This document shows, piece after piece, positions 27,303 through 36,001 of a stretch of 64,000 bases of DNA. The notes below the pieces were generated by a model that did no database searches, had not been told where the DNA came from, and was given only the letters and a program-made list of their open reading frames with translations. Position numbers and translations under genes: made by a program. The stretch's first letter is position 1; each line of letters opens with the position of its first letter. Source of the DNA: Congregibacter litoralis KT71 (GTDB lineage Bacteria > Pseudomonadota > Gammaproteobacteria > Pseudomonadales > Halieaceae); contig NZ_CM002299.1 of the NCBI RefSeq assembly GCF_000153125.2, positions 2,045,075 through 2,109,074 of the forward strand, in the 5' to 3' direction.

Positions 27303-29169
27303 GATTGCCAACTCCTTTGTCTGCTCGGTCGACAACGGTCACCACGCGGAACATCCCCATATCCATGTGATAGAGAAGATGGCAATGAAACGCCCAATTG
27401 CCCCGTGCATCCGCGTTGATCAATGCGGTTAATCGCTCGCCGGGCTTTATGTTTAGCGTGTGCTTGCGCGGCCTGAATTCACCCGCGCCGTTCTCGAGCT
27501 CCATCCACATGCCGTGTAAATGAATCGGATGCTCCATCATGGTGTCGTTCACCAGAACCAGCCGCAGCCTTTCGCCGTACTCAAACTGAATCGGCCCGTC
27601 GACCTCGGAAAATTTCTTGCCATCGAAGGACCACATGTACCGGTCCATAACGCCAGTCAAATGCAGTTCGACTTCACGTTCGGGTGGTCGCTGATCCGGA
27701 TAAGGCGCGAGACTTCGCAGGTCGGTGTAGACCAGCACCCGACGCCCGTTGTTTTCCAGGCCATCACCGGGTTCGTCGAGGCGATTACTCGGAAACGCCG
27801 CCACCATTGTATTGCCCCTACCGTGATGGTCTGGGCCGTGTTTTACCGGCGTCGGTGGCGTCGAGCTGCGCATGGCGTTTTCGTTATTCATGTCCATTGC
27901 AGCCATCGTCTTCGCATCTGACGCCATAGCATCCAACTTCATGCCGCCTTTCATATCCATACCGGGCATGGCATTACCAGGCGCGCTTTCCTTTCCATCT
28001 GGCATGTCTGCAGTGTTGCTCATACCTGGCATATTCATAGCGCCCATACCCATGTCCTTCATCGTGCGAAGAGGCGGCGCACCTAGCGACGGGATTGGTG
28101 CTTCAAGCCCAGCACTTGAGGCCAGCGTACCGCGTGCATAGCCGCTGCGGCCCATCGACGCGGCGAAAATAGTGTAGGCTGCTTCGTCCCGCGGCTCGAC
28201 GATCACGTCATAGGTCTCCGCGACGCCGATGCGGAATTCGTCCACCGCTACGGGCTGGACGTTCTGTCCATCGGCCTGCACAACCGTCATCTTGAGACCC
28301 GGGATGCGGACGTCAAAATAGCTCATCGCTGCACCATTGATAAAGCGCAGACGAATACGCTCACCGCGCCGAAACAGTCCGGTCCAGTTTGACTGGGGCG
28401 CCATCCCGTTCATCAAGTAGGTGTAGGTGGCGGCACTGACGTCGGCAATGTCCGTGGGCGCCATGCGCGAGCGAGCCCAGATCATGCGTTCACGTATCGT
28501 TGCACTCCAACCGTTCTTCTCGGCATCGTTGAACAGCTCCGGAACGGTACGCCGTTGATAATTGTAATAGTCACTCTGTTTCATAAGATTCTTCAGAACC
28601 GCCATCGGCTTCTCAAACGTCCAATCCGACAACATAACCACGTACTCACGGTCGTAGCGAAACGGTTCCGGCTCGATAGGGTCAATGATCAAGGGTCCAT
28701 AGTGACCCTGCTGCTCCTGTAATCCTGAATGACTGTGGTACCAGTAAGTACCGCTTTGTTTGAGAGGAAACGCATATCGAAACGTTTCGCCTGGCCTAAT
28801 ACCGGCAAAGCTCACACCAGGCACGCCGTCCATCTCTGGGGGTACAAGAAGACCGTGCCAATGAATGGATGTGTCCACGTCCAACCGATTGGTCACGCGC
28901 ATAACAGCGTCCTGGCCTTCTTTAAAGCGGAGCAGTGGACCAGGGATAGAGCCATTGATTGTGATCGTGTCACCCATCAGGCCGCCGATATCGAGAGGCT
29001 GCCGGGTTATATCAAGATCAATTGGATCTACACCTACATAAGGTTTCAATCCCAACACCTCGCCAGCAAATGCAGGTACGAGTGAGTGTAATCCAAGTAA
29101 CGATCCGGTCGCTCCAACCTGCTTCAACAAACCTCTTCTGGATATCCCACGCTCTTTCATACTGATCAT
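27295..29169 (-). CDS. copA: Copper resistance multicopper oxidase CopA
   Basis: CopA is a periplasmic multicopper oxidase that oxidises or sequesters Cu(I). The 624-residue protein has a Tat signal (GISRRGLLKQVG, about residues 8-19), copper motifs SIHWHGLLVP (about 102) and TYWYHSHSG (about 142), a Met-rich central segment (about 370-430, with GMGAMNMPGM and MPGMDMKGGM) that likely binds copper, and C-terminal HPIHLHGMWME and WAFHCHLLYHMDMGM. All ligand boxes appear intact. The start may be the first ATG (29169) or the ATG three codons on. IS66 ends 70 bases upstream in the same orientation, and no copper-responsive regulator is in the window. Confidence 0.95.
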   Translation of the reverse strand: MISMKERGISRRGLLKQVGATGSLLGLHSLVPAFAGEVLGLKPYVGVDPIDLDITRQPLDIGGLMGDTITINGSIPGPLLRFKEGQDAVMRVTNRLDVDTSIHWHGLLVPPEMDGVPGVSFAGIRPGETFRYAFPLKQSGTYWYHSHSGLQEQQGHYGPLIIDPIEPEPFRYDREYVVMLSDWTFEKPMAVLKNLMKQSDYYNYQRRTVPELFNDAEKNGWSATIRERMIWARSRMAPTDIADVSAATYTYLMNGMAPQSNWTGLFRRGERIRLRFINGAAMSYFDVRIPGLKMTVVQADGQNVQPVAVDEFRIGVAETYDVIVEPRDEAAYTIFAASMGRSGYARGTLASSAGLEAPIPSLGAPPLRTMKDMGMGAMNMPGMSNTADMPDGKESAPGNAMPGMDMKGGMKLDAMASDAKTMAAMDMNNENAMRSSTPPTPVKHGPDHHGRGNTMVAAFPSNRLDEPGDGLENNGRRVLVYTDLRSLAPYPDQRPPEREVELHLTGVMDRYMWSFDGKKFSEVDGPIQFEYGERLRLVLVNDTMMEHPIHLHGMWMELENGAGEFRPRKHTLNIKPGERLTALINADARGNWAFHCHLLYHMDMGMFRVVTVVDRADKGVGNHG

Positions 29170-29252
29170 TTTCTCTCCCTTGTCCTTATTTCACCCATTG
29201 TCAATCGTGCCTTTAAGGCTCCCAACATCAACATAATTGGTAAGCGCAATGT

Positions 29253-30791
29253 CTACCCCATCCGATGTGGTAACAGCGCTTCAAAATCTTCCAGACTAGT
29301 CGCCTTTGGCAGTTCTGTAAACACATGCCTCAAGTAGCGGTAGGGCTCGATGCCATTGGCTTTAGCCGTTTCAATGAGGCTGTATAGGTTTGCGGTCGCT
29401 TTGGCACCGGCCACGCTGTCGCAGAACAAATAGTTCTTGCGCCCCACCACGAAGGGGCGCACTGCATTCTCGACCTGATTGTTGTCAATTCTCAGATCAC
29501 CCTGCTCGGTATAGACGATTAACGTCGGCCACTGCTTGTGCAGATAATTCAACGCCTTACCCAGGGCCGACTGCTTTGGCACCAAGGGCAGATGTTCGTC
29601 CAGCCATTGGCGCAAGTCGTTGAGCAAAGGAACGGCTTCTTGCTGGCGTTTTGTTCTGCGTTCATCGCTAGTGAGGTCAGCGGCTTCGCGCTCAATACGG
29701 TACAGCGCCTTGATCTTCTTCAAAGCGATGCCGGGCAGTGAGTGCGGATCAGGCTTAAGCTGTGACTTTACCGCCTCATCGAACTTGCGTCGGGCATGGG
29801 CCATGCAGCCCACTCGTGTGACCTGACCATTCGAGCACACCTTGCCATAGCCTTCATAGCCATCGGCTTGTAGATAACCCGCAAAGCCATCCAACAAGCG
29901 CACTGGAACGGCCTGGCTCCGGCTCGGATCGTAGTCATACAACACAATCGGATGGCCCGGTGGCCCGCCTTTGCGCACCCACAAATAGGATTTGCTCTGG
30001 GCCTTTTTACCCAGCTCTTTGAGCACCTGAATCGTGGTTTCATCCATGCCGATGTAGTGACCGGAGAGCATTCGCTCATTGAGCAGGTTGACGAGCGGTA
30101 CAATGGCATCGCCGGCCTTGATCATCCAATGGGCCATGGTTGAGCGGGGTAAATCGATGCCCATCCGCTGGAATTGCTTCTCCTGCCGATACAGCGGCAG
30201 ACTATCCACAAACTTCGCCGTTACGATATGGGCCAGTGTGCCGGGGGATGCCATACACTTAGGTAGTATCTGCGGCGGCATGGGCGCTGTTTTGATCTGG
30301 CCCTCGCACTGCGAGCAGCCATAGACCGTTTTGATATTGCGCATTACCTGAACGGTGGCCGGAATCAGATCCAGCTGTTCGTAGATACGCTCACTGATCG
30401 GGCTCATGATGCTATTGCACTGCTCACACTGGCAGGCCTCACCTTCGAGCGTATGCACAATGTTAATGCGCGGCAGATCCGGCGGTAGCGCTTTACGTTT
30501 ACCACGCTTGCGGCGATGGGCTGGTACGTCAATGCCATCATCGTCTTTAGCAGGGTCATTGCTATCTGCATTATCTGAACCAGAAGACGTTGTGATGTCG
30601 TCAGCCGTTAGCAGCGACAATTGGTCGACATTGAATGCCTCGCTGCGCGCGCCGAAGTGCTGGTGGCGCGACAGTCGGATTTGCTCAAGCAAACTCTGCA
30701 CAAATTCCTGAAGCTGCGTCATCTGCGCTTGCTGTGTGGTGTACAGCTCGCGCAGTGCTTCGTAGTCGGCAGGAATGGCAGATTTATCCAT
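29253..30791 (-). CDS. tnpC: IS66 transposase TnpC
   Basis: DDE transposase of IS66, 512 residues from the ATG of MDKSAIPADYEAL; a GTG frame extends to 30827. The N-terminal coiled coil (about 5-50) leads to the HFGARSE motif, a zinc-finger region with CQCEQC and YGCSQCEG, and the catalytic core: YIGMDETTIQVL (first Asp), LQADGYEGYG (second Asp) and DNNQVENAVRPFVVGRKNYL (Glu). The C-terminal KANGIEPYRYLRHVF is typical. No frameshift is seen, so the element may still be active. Confidence 0.93.
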   Translation of the reverse strand: MDKSAIPADYEALRELYTTQQAQMTQLQEFVQSLLEQIRLSRHQHFGARSEAFNVDQLSLLTADDITTSSGSDNADSNDPAKDDDGIDVPAHRRKRGKRKALPPDLPRINIVHTLEGEACQCEQCNSIMSPISERIYEQLDLIPATVQVMRNIKTVYGCSQCEGQIKTAPMPPQILPKCMASPGTLAHIVTAKFVDSLPLYRQEKQFQRMGIDLPRSTMAHWMIKAGDAIVPLVNLLNERMLSGHYIGMDETTIQVLKELGKKAQSKSYLWVRKGGPPGHPIVLYDYDPSRSQAVPVRLLDGFAGYLQADGYEGYGKVCSNGQVTRVGCMAHARRKFDEAVKSQLKPDPHSLPGIALKKIKALYRIEREAADLTSDERRTKRQQEAVPLLNDLRQWLDEHLPLVPKQSALGKALNYLHKQWPTLIVYTEQGDLRIDNNQVENAVRPFVVGRKNYLFCDSVAGAKATANLYSLIETAKANGIEPYRYLRHVFTELPKATSLEDFEALLPHRMG

Positions 30792-30846
30792 TATTGGATT
30801 ATACCGCTGGTGAGTTTTTTGAAACACAACAACACCAGTAAAAACC

Positions 30847-31203
30847 CTACAAGACGCGATGATGTGGCAGACGATCGTGGCCTTGCATCACGGTGAGATT
30901 ATAGCCGGCCAGTAGCCAGTCAATTTGTTGCGTGTTGAGCTCAACCACTGACAGTGGCAATGCCGTCGGCCATTGGAAGCGCGATTTATCCAGCCGCTTC
31001 ATGAGCAGTGCAAAACCGTTGCCTTCCCAGGCGACCATCTTGATCAGCGTGCGCTGTCGATTACAAAAGATAAACAGCTGGGCACTGAAGGGATCGAGGG
31101 CCATCTCGGCTTCGACGATGGCGACTAGCCCGTTAATGGATTTACGCATATCCACAGCCTCGCGGTACAAATGAATGCGCGCATCAGCACCAGGGCGTAT
31201 CAT
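30847..31203 (-). CDS. tnpB: IS66 accessory protein TnpB
   Basis: The 118-residue protein is required for IS66 transposition, but its biochemical role is not well defined. It carries the family pattern IHLYREAVDMRKSINGLVAIVE, then DPFSAQLFIFCNRQRTLIKMVAWEGNGFALLMKRL. Length is normal. It overlaps tnpA by 4 bases and is 55 bases from the preferred tnpC start. Confidence 0.93.
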   Translation of the reverse strand: MIRPGADARIHLYREAVDMRKSINGLVAIVEAEMALDPFSAQLFIFCNRQRTLIKMVAWEGNGFALLMKRLDKSRFQWPTALPLSVVELNTQQIDWLLAGYNLTVMQGHDRLPHHRVL

Positions 31204-31529
31204 GGGGTTTGCTGTGCAACAGCCACCAAGTCTTGCAGTAGAGCACGGTCAATGCCTCCGGACAGCTGGAGGCGGAAACCGTTGGGCATGACGAGCGTGA
31301 CAGACGTGGCATTGGAGACGGGAACAACAGGGACAAACTGGGAACCTGCACGTTTGCCGGATGCAGGCAGATGCCCGAGCTTGATTAATTGTGTTTTCCA
31401 GACGTAAAGGTCTTTGGGCTTTAGGTCGTTCGCCTTAGCGTAGGCGACGAGTGAGCCACCGCTGGATGCGGCGTTTTTCAGATGAACAAGCCAGTAACGC
31501 TGACGTTTTGTGATGGGCTTGGTGGCCAT
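31200..31529 (-). CDS. tnpA: IS66 accessory protein TnpA
   Basis: The 109-residue helix-turn-helix-type protein is encoded first in the IS66 operon. The start is taken at MATKPITKRQRYW; the frame extends upstream to 31559 without support. SGGSLVAYAKANDLKPKDLYVWKTQL is the likely DNA-binding segment, as in related IS66 TnpA proteins. Its end overlaps tnpB by 4 bases. Confidence 0.88.
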   Translation of the reverse strand: MATKPITKRQRYWLVHLKNAASSGGSLVAYAKANDLKPKDLYVWKTQLIKLGHLPASGKRAGSQFVPVVPVSNATSVTLVMPNGFRLQLSGGIDRALLQDLVAVAQQTP

Positions 31530-31662
31530 GGTGTGCTCCGTTTTGGAAAACACGAGCATGGCAGGCTTCAGGCTAGGCGAATAGAATGCACTTTATGGAG
31601 CGCTTACCTACATCTCACATTGCGCGTTAGTACATAGACTTCGGTACATCGAGATACATCGC

Positions 31663-32196
31663 ATGTGCTCAGATGCGGAGCGGTGGGAGATGTATACAAA
31701 GTGTGCACGTAAGGGAGACCGTTACCGACACGGATACGATGAACTTGAGCATGATCGACGGAAGGCAGAACTGTGTGTAGGGTGTGAGGAACCGCAGGGT
31801 TTAAGAACTAAGGTCACTCCAATCTTTAGGACTATTCAGGTTCCATCGTGCTTTTTAGATCTCGTCAAAGTTAAAAACGAGAGAAAGATCCAGGGCATTC
31901 AAGAAGCGTGGGATAAACGTGCCTTGTTTTTAAAAATCAAGGATCGAGTGTACGCATCTAGAAACGCCCCGCCTCGCCTGAGATCATTAACGTTCGAAAG
32001 AGATGACTACACTTGCCAGATCTGTTTACGCCCGCGGGTAGAAGTAGAACGAGCCGGAAGCTGGCTGGAAGCAGACCACAAAATCGCCTGGGAAGCCGGA
32101 GGGCAGACTTGCCTTGAAAACCTTCAGACTACTTGCCGAGAGTGCAATGTCGGTAAGCATCATGCCTCAACAACGATTAAGCTGCTTTCGCACTAG
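31663..32196 (+). CDS. HNH endonuclease family protein
   Basis: The 177-residue protein has a C-terminal HNH module: YTCQICLRPRVE (first Cys pair), WLEADHKIAWEAGGQTCLENLQTTC (HNH His and Asn region) and CRECNVGKHH (second Cys pair). The N-terminal half has further cysteines (ELCVGCEEP) that may bind zinc. It lies 55 bases after the IS66 right end and on the opposite strand to it. It could be a defence nuclease or a homing-type enzyme; context does not decide. The start ATG at 31663 has no strong ribosome site. Confidence 0.83.
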   Translation: MCSDAERWEMYTKCARKGDRYRHGYDELEHDRRKAELCVGCEEPQGLRTKVTPIFRTIQVPSCFLDLVKVKNERKIQGIQEAWDKRALFLKIKDRVYASRNAPPRLRSLTFERDDYTCQICLRPRVEVERAGSWLEADHKIAWEAGGQTCLENLQTTCRECNVGKHHASTTIKLLSH

Positions 32197-32262
32197 GTCT
32201 GCAGTTTGCTAGTGGGATAAGAGGTTTGGATAAGAAGGTCGGTCAAATACACGAAAATATTA

Positions 32263-32302
32263 ATCTAACGTTTGGGGCTTGCATCAGAGAGCCCCGTTGG
32301 GT
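32263..32302 (+). repeat. attC-like hairpin after the HNH gene
   Basis: The stem GGGGCT (32274-32279)/AGCCCC (32290-32295) is flanked on the outside by ATCTAAC and GTTGGGT, which fit the integron attC core patterns RYYYAAC and GTTRRRY. The total is 40 bases, shorter than known attC sites, and the L boxes are not well spaced. It may be a degenerate cassette site or only a hairpin. No T-run follows, so a classical terminator is unlikely. Confidence 0.3.
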
Positions 32303-32345
32303 GCACTGGTGGGGCTAGGCTAGCGGAGTCCCAGAGGGCAGCGCA

Positions 32346-32774
32346 GTGACGAGCAGCAAAAACGGTTTTAATTCAACGCGAACGGCTGAGGAGTTGGCAG
32401 AGTGCAACGTGCCGGCTGGTTTTGAGTCGACGCCTATTCTTTTTTTCAGCACTTATGCGGCAGCCTTGAAGGAAGCGAGGGACTTTTTGCGGAGGGGAGA
32501 CGCGACTATTTCCGTAAAACGCGCTGATGGCCTTTGGGCTTTGTTGACCAGAGACGCGATGGCCTTCGCTGAAATGTTGTGCATTGAGGAAGAAAGCACG
32601 TTGGATGTGGAGTGGCAAGAACGGGAGGGCGAAACCGCTCAACAGGCGGCGGACGACATCGTGGACCAAATGCGAGCCTACGAATACGCTTTTAGGAATG
32701 AAGCCGATACTGAAATAGGCACGTACTCCGCCGCCTTAGAGGATGATATAGAGTCTGGGTGGGGCGAATACTAA
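32346..32774 (+). CDS. Hypothetical acidic protein
   Basis: Unrecognised 142-residue protein beginning at a GTG (MTSSKNGFNSTRTAEEL). It is acidic, without signal peptide or membrane segments. SVKRADGLWALLTRDAMAF looks like a small alpha/beta core, and the C-terminal half is helical and rich in Glu and Asp (ending DDIESGWGEY). No neighbour within 300 bases downstream. It may be a small island cargo gene or antagonist partner; nothing in the sequence decides. Confidence 0.55.
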   Translation: MTSSKNGFNSTRTAEELAECNVPAGFESTPILFFSTYAAALKEARDFLRRGDATISVKRADGLWALLTRDAMAFAEMLCIEEESTLDVEWQEREGETAQQAADDIVDQMRAYEYAFRNEADTEIGTYSAALEDDIESGWGEY

Positions 32775-33181
32775 TAACGTGTTTTAGGTCTTGCAGCAGG
32801 GGGCGGCAGAACAAGAGTACTAGACGCAGAAGCCAATGCTGGTAGTTTCCTGAAGTCGGCAAAGCAAAACTGTAACGCGCTACAGTTCTCAACTTTCCGC
32901 GAAGCGCTCTGCTTCATGCAGGCGACGGATGCTGGCAAATATGCCGCAGCGTCCTTTTACTAAAGCGGGTCCACCTAGTAAAACATCTACTGTGTTCATT
33001 AGCATTAGACCAACTTCGTTGTGGTTTCGTTAGTGAAATCGACGCAAACATTAAGTTGTTAGAAACGTTGTGTTCGTTTTTTGCCAAGTGCACAAAGATA
33101 TTACCGCCATCTCCATTAAAACTCTTAATTTCACTCACTCACTGCTTAAGATTACAACGTTTTAGTGCGCTATAATCCGGG
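32775..33181. other. 407-bp non-coding right end of the island
   Basis: AT-rich toward the right, with no open frame that looks coding on either strand. It contains an outward-facing TATAAT (33171-33176) just before the rarA junction. The element's right recombination site should lie here. Confidence 0.6.
33171..33176 (+). promoter_or_regulatory. Outward-facing -10-like box at the island right end
   Basis: TATAAT lies 6 bases before the resumed rarA sequence. No good -35 hexamer is seen 16-18 bases upstream and no TG extension fits, so promoter activity is uncertain. If active, a transcript would start near 33183 and could express the rarA 3' part from the GTG at 33188 almost without a leader. 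Confidence 0.3.
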
Positions 33182-34156
33182 GACGAGGTGCACCGCTTCA
33201 ACAAGTCCCAGCAGGATGCTTTTTTACCCTTTGTGGAAAACGGCACCCTGATACTCATCGGGGCAACCACGGAGAATCCCGCCTTTGAGCTGAACTCCGC
33301 TCTACTGTCCCGGGCGCGGGTCTATCGGCTCCATTCCCTGACCGCACAGGAGCTTGGGATGATTCTCCGGCGGGGCGAAGCGCAGCTTTCTCTCACGCTC
33401 ACGGAGGCCCAGCGCGAAGGTATTGCCCTGGCTGCTGACGGAGACGCCCGTCGTGCCCTGAATCTTCTGGAACTCGCGATGAGTCTCAGCGGTGAAGACG
33501 GGCGTCTGGACGAAGCCGGTTTTGAGGAAGTGCTGCGTGGCTCGCCCCGGCGCTTTGATAAAAACGGAGACAATTTCTACGATCAGATCTCTGCGCTGCA
33601 TAAAGCCGTGCGGGGAAGCTCGCCGGATGCGGCCCTGTACTGGTATTGCCGGATGCTCGACGGGGGTTGCGATTCTCTGTACCTCGCCCGGCGGGTGATC
33701 CGTATGGCGAGCGAGGACATCGGTAATGCCGATCCCCGGGCCCTCAGTCTGTCCCTGGATGCCTGGCAAACCCTGGAGCGCCTGGGAAGCCCTGAGGGAG
33801 AGCTGGCTCTCGCCCAGGCGATCACCTACCTAGCCTCAGTACCCAAGAGTAATGCTGTTTATACGGCCTTCAAGGCCGCGCAACGGGCTGTCGCTGAAGG
33901 GGGCTCGGACGAGGTGCCCATTCATCTTCGAAATGCTCCCACCAAGCTGGCTAAGGCTGAGGGGCACGGCGCCGACTACCGCTATGCTCATGATGAAACC
34001 GACGCTTTTGCCGCGGGGGAGAGTTATTTTCCCGAATCTCTCCACGGCTCGCGCTTTTACGAACCCACGGACCGGGGCCTTGAAGGGCGTATTAAAGCGC
34101 GGCTCCATGATCTACGGGTGCGGGATCGTCTGGCCAGTCGCCGGCGTTATTCCTGA
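33182..34156 (+). pseudogene. rarA: rarA 3' part, resumed after the island
   Basis: The frame continues RarA from the Walker B acidic residues: [16 protein letters not shown], then sensor-1 region [22 protein letters not shown], sensor-2 region DGDARRALNLLE, and the C-terminal tetramerisation part ending LRVRDRLASRRRYS. It joins the 8637-8969 part in register. A GTG at 33188 could start a 322-residue fragment lacking Walker A and the first Walker B residues, so ATPase activity is not expected. The DNA here is as GC-rich as the core. Confidence 0.93.
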
Positions 34157-34229
34157 AGCAATCGCGGCGTGATGCCAAATCCGAGAGCCGCCTGCGTGAT
34201 CCCAAGGGGGCAGGGCTGAACGGCGACCC

Positions 34230-34258
34230 TTAACGCAGTCCCGCAAACCCTTTACAAT
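34230..34258 (+). promoter_or_regulatory. Probable sigma-70 promoter for crcB-serS
   Basis: TTAACG (34230-34235) and TACAAT (34253-34258) are separated by 17 bases, a fair sigma-70 match 25 bases before crcB. It lies after the rarA end, so crcB-serS-cysG expression probably does not depend on rarA. No fluoride-riboswitch fold was recognised here. Confidence 0.5.
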
Positions 34259-34283
34259 CCGCGCTTTTCTGCAGGCAGGGACA

Positions 34284-34661
34284 ATGCAGCAGCTGATCTT
34301 TATTGCGCTCGGAGGTGCCTGCGGTGCCCTCGCGCGCTATGGGCTGTCATTTCACGTGCACAGGCTGTGGAGTCACGCCTGGCCCCTGGGCACGCTGTTC
34401 ATCAATGTCAGTGGTTCCCTGTGCATCGGCGTAATGTTTGTGCTTCTTGAGCGAGCAGCGGTGCACCCCGACTGGCGCAGCGTATTGATGGTGGGCTTTC
34501 TGGGTGCATTTACCACCTTTTCGACCTTCTCCCTGGAAACCGTAGAGTTATGGCTGCAGGGGCACCCGGCTATGGCAGCGGGCTACGCGCTGGCCAGCGT
34601 GGCGTCTTGCATCGCCGCGGCCGCGGTAGGGATTTATTTGACCCGCAGCTTGCTAGCTTGA
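34284..34661 (+). CDS. crcB: Fluoride channel CrcB/Fluc
   Basis: CrcB exports fluoride as a dual-topology dimer in the inner membrane. The 125-residue protein has four membrane helices, with the family motifs [25 protein letters not shown] (pore Asn) and [15 protein letters not shown] (the TTFSTF track of Phe and Ser/Thr). Length is normal. It is followed after 28 bases by serS, a common neighbour. A short AGGCAGGG stretch before the ATG acts as ribosome site. Confidence 0.95.
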   Translation: MQQLIFIALGGACGALARYGLSFHVHRLWSHAWPLGTLFINVSGSLCIGVMFVLLERAAVHPDWRSVLMVGFLGAFTTFSTFSLETVELWLQGHPAMAAGYALASVASCIAAAAVGIYLTRSLLA

Positions 34662-34689
34662 GCTGCATACACAGGATCTAGGCAGGACC

Positions 34690-35991
34690 ATGCTTGATAT
34701 CAAAGAAATCAGAAAAGACCCCGAAGGGGTTGTCAGCGCATTAGAAAAGCGTGGCTTTGTTTTCGACACCGCCGCTTTTGAGGCCCTGGATGCCCGCCGC
34801 AAAACTGCGGATGTGACCAGTCAGCAATTGCAGGCGGAACGCAAAAGCGCCAGTAAAAAAATCGGCCAGTTGGTAGGAAGCGGTATGAGCGTGGACGAGG
34901 CCAAGGCATCCGTCGACGCAACCCTCAAAGAAATTGCCGCGCAACTGGATCAGGCTGAGTCGGAAGCAAGGGTCGTGCAATCCGAATTAGAAGCCTTTCT
35001 TCACAGCGTTCCGAATCTGCCCGACGCCGACGTCCCCGCCGGAACCGATGAGGAGGACAATGCTGTCGTCGCACAGTGGGGTGAGCTCCCAGGTTTTGAC
35101 TTTGCAGTAAAAGATCATGTGGACCTTGGCGAAGCCCTGGGCGGCCTGGACAGTGAAATGGGTGGCAAGATCACAGGATCACGGTTTACCGTTATCAGCG
35201 GTCCCCTGGCGCAGCTTCACCGCGCCCTGATTCAGTTTATGCTGGATTTGCACACGCGGGAATACGGCTGCACCGAGCTCAACGTTCCCTACATCGTGAA
35301 CAGCGACTCGCTGCGGGGGACCGGGCAGCTGCCGAAGTTTGCCGAGGATTTGTTCCGTCTTGAGGGCGATCAGGGTTACTACCTGATTCCTACGGCGGAA
35401 GTTCCCGTGACCAACATTGCCCGGGGGCGCATCTTTGAAGACGCAGAATTGGGCGAGGCGGGCATTCGTTTTGCCTGTCACAGTCCCTGTTTTCGCAGTG
35501 AGGCCGGTAGCTACGGGCGCGATACCCGGGGCATGATTCGCCAGCATCAGTTTGAGAAAGTCGAACTGGTGTATCTCACGCGGCCGTCGCAGTCCGAGGA
35601 AGCCCTGGAGGCACTCACGGGCCAGGCAGAAACCGTGCTCCAGCGCCTTGAGTTGCCCTATCGAAAAATGCTGCTCTGTGGCGGCGATATGGGCTTTTCT
35701 GCACGTAAAACCTACGACCTGGAGGTCTGGCTTCCGGGGCAGGATAAATACCGGGAGATTTCCTCCTGCAGTCTCTTTGGCGATTACCAGGCCCGGCGCA
35801 TGCAGGCCCGGTGGAGAAACCCGGAAACAGGAAAGCCTGAGCTGCTCCACACGCTCAACGGCTCCGCCCTGGCGGTAGGGAGAACCCTCGTTGCGGTAAT
35901 GGAGAACTATCAGCGCGAGGACGGTAGCATTGCCATACCCCGGGCGCTGCAATCCTACATGGGTGGGCAGACGGAAATCGCGAGAGCCTAG
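34690..35991 (+). CDS. serS: Seryl-tRNA synthetase
   Basis: SerRS charges tRNA-Ser and tRNA-Sec with serine. The 433-residue class II enzyme has the N-terminal long antiparallel coiled coil (about 25-110) that grips the tRNA long arm, then the catalytic domain with class II motif 2 ([25 protein letters not shown], seen in parts around residues 260-285) and motif 3 ([18 protein letters not shown] near 400). Length is normal. The stop is 10 bases before the cysG GTG, suggesting co-transcription with it. Confidence 0.97.
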   Translation: MLDIKEIRKDPEGVVSALEKRGFVFDTAAFEALDARRKTADVTSQQLQAERKSASKKIGQLVGSGMSVDEAKASVDATLKEIAAQLDQAESEARVVQSELEAFLHSVPNLPDADVPAGTDEEDNAVVAQWGELPGFDFAVKDHVDLGEALGGLDSEMGGKITGSRFTVISGPLAQLHRALIQFMLDLHTREYGCTELNVPYIVNSDSLRGTGQLPKFAEDLFRLEGDQGYYLIPTAEVPVTNIARGRIFEDAELGEAGIRFACHSPCFRSEAGSYGRDTRGMIRQHQFEKVELVYLTRPSQSEEALEALTGQAETVLQRLELPYRKMLLCGGDMGFSARKTYDLEVWLPGQDKYREISSCSLFGDYQARRMQARWRNPETGKPELLHTLNGSALAVGRTLVAVMENYQREDGSIAIPRALQSYMGGQTEIARA

Positions 35992-36001
35992 GGCGAGACC
36001 T

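Larger units (their letters stand above)
29240..31607 (-). mobile_element. IS66-family insertion sequence, apparently intact
   Basis: The element is bounded by GTAAGCGC at 29240 and its inverted copy GCGCTTAC ending at 31607, matching IS66-type termini. It carries the usual three genes tnpA, tnpB and tnpC on the minus strand. Flanking 8-mers CATAATTG and CTACATCT do not match, so no target-site duplication is visible; later recombination or an older insertion could explain that. It sits directly upstream of copA, in the same direction. Confidence 0.9.
8970..33181. mobile_element. Genomic island inserted in rarA
   Basis: The boundaries are set by rarA: coding sequence stops matching after GTG at 8967-8969 and resumes with GAC GAG GTG CAC at 33182. 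The island is AT-richer than the flanks. It carries a recombinase/helicase operon at its left end, a restriction-like cassette, copper-resistance genes, IS66 and an HNH nuclease. No conjugation, phage structural or replication genes are seen. Just inside the left end is TTATGGC (8970-8976); the reverse complement of the right end has TTATAGC (33169-33175), a weak possible terminal inverted repeat. A long direct repeat at the junctions was not found. Confidence 0.88.

Noticed and set aside
29170..29239. Sigma-70 promoter for copA using a perfect TTGACA on the minus strand
   Set aside because: No -10 hexamer lies at 16-18 bases; the expected position holds the ribosome site instead.
34157..34283. 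Fluoride riboswitch ahead of crcB
   Set aside because: A GTGATGCC-like piece is present, but the pseudoknot and conserved fluoride-aptamer order were not seen; a simple sigma-70 promoter fits better.
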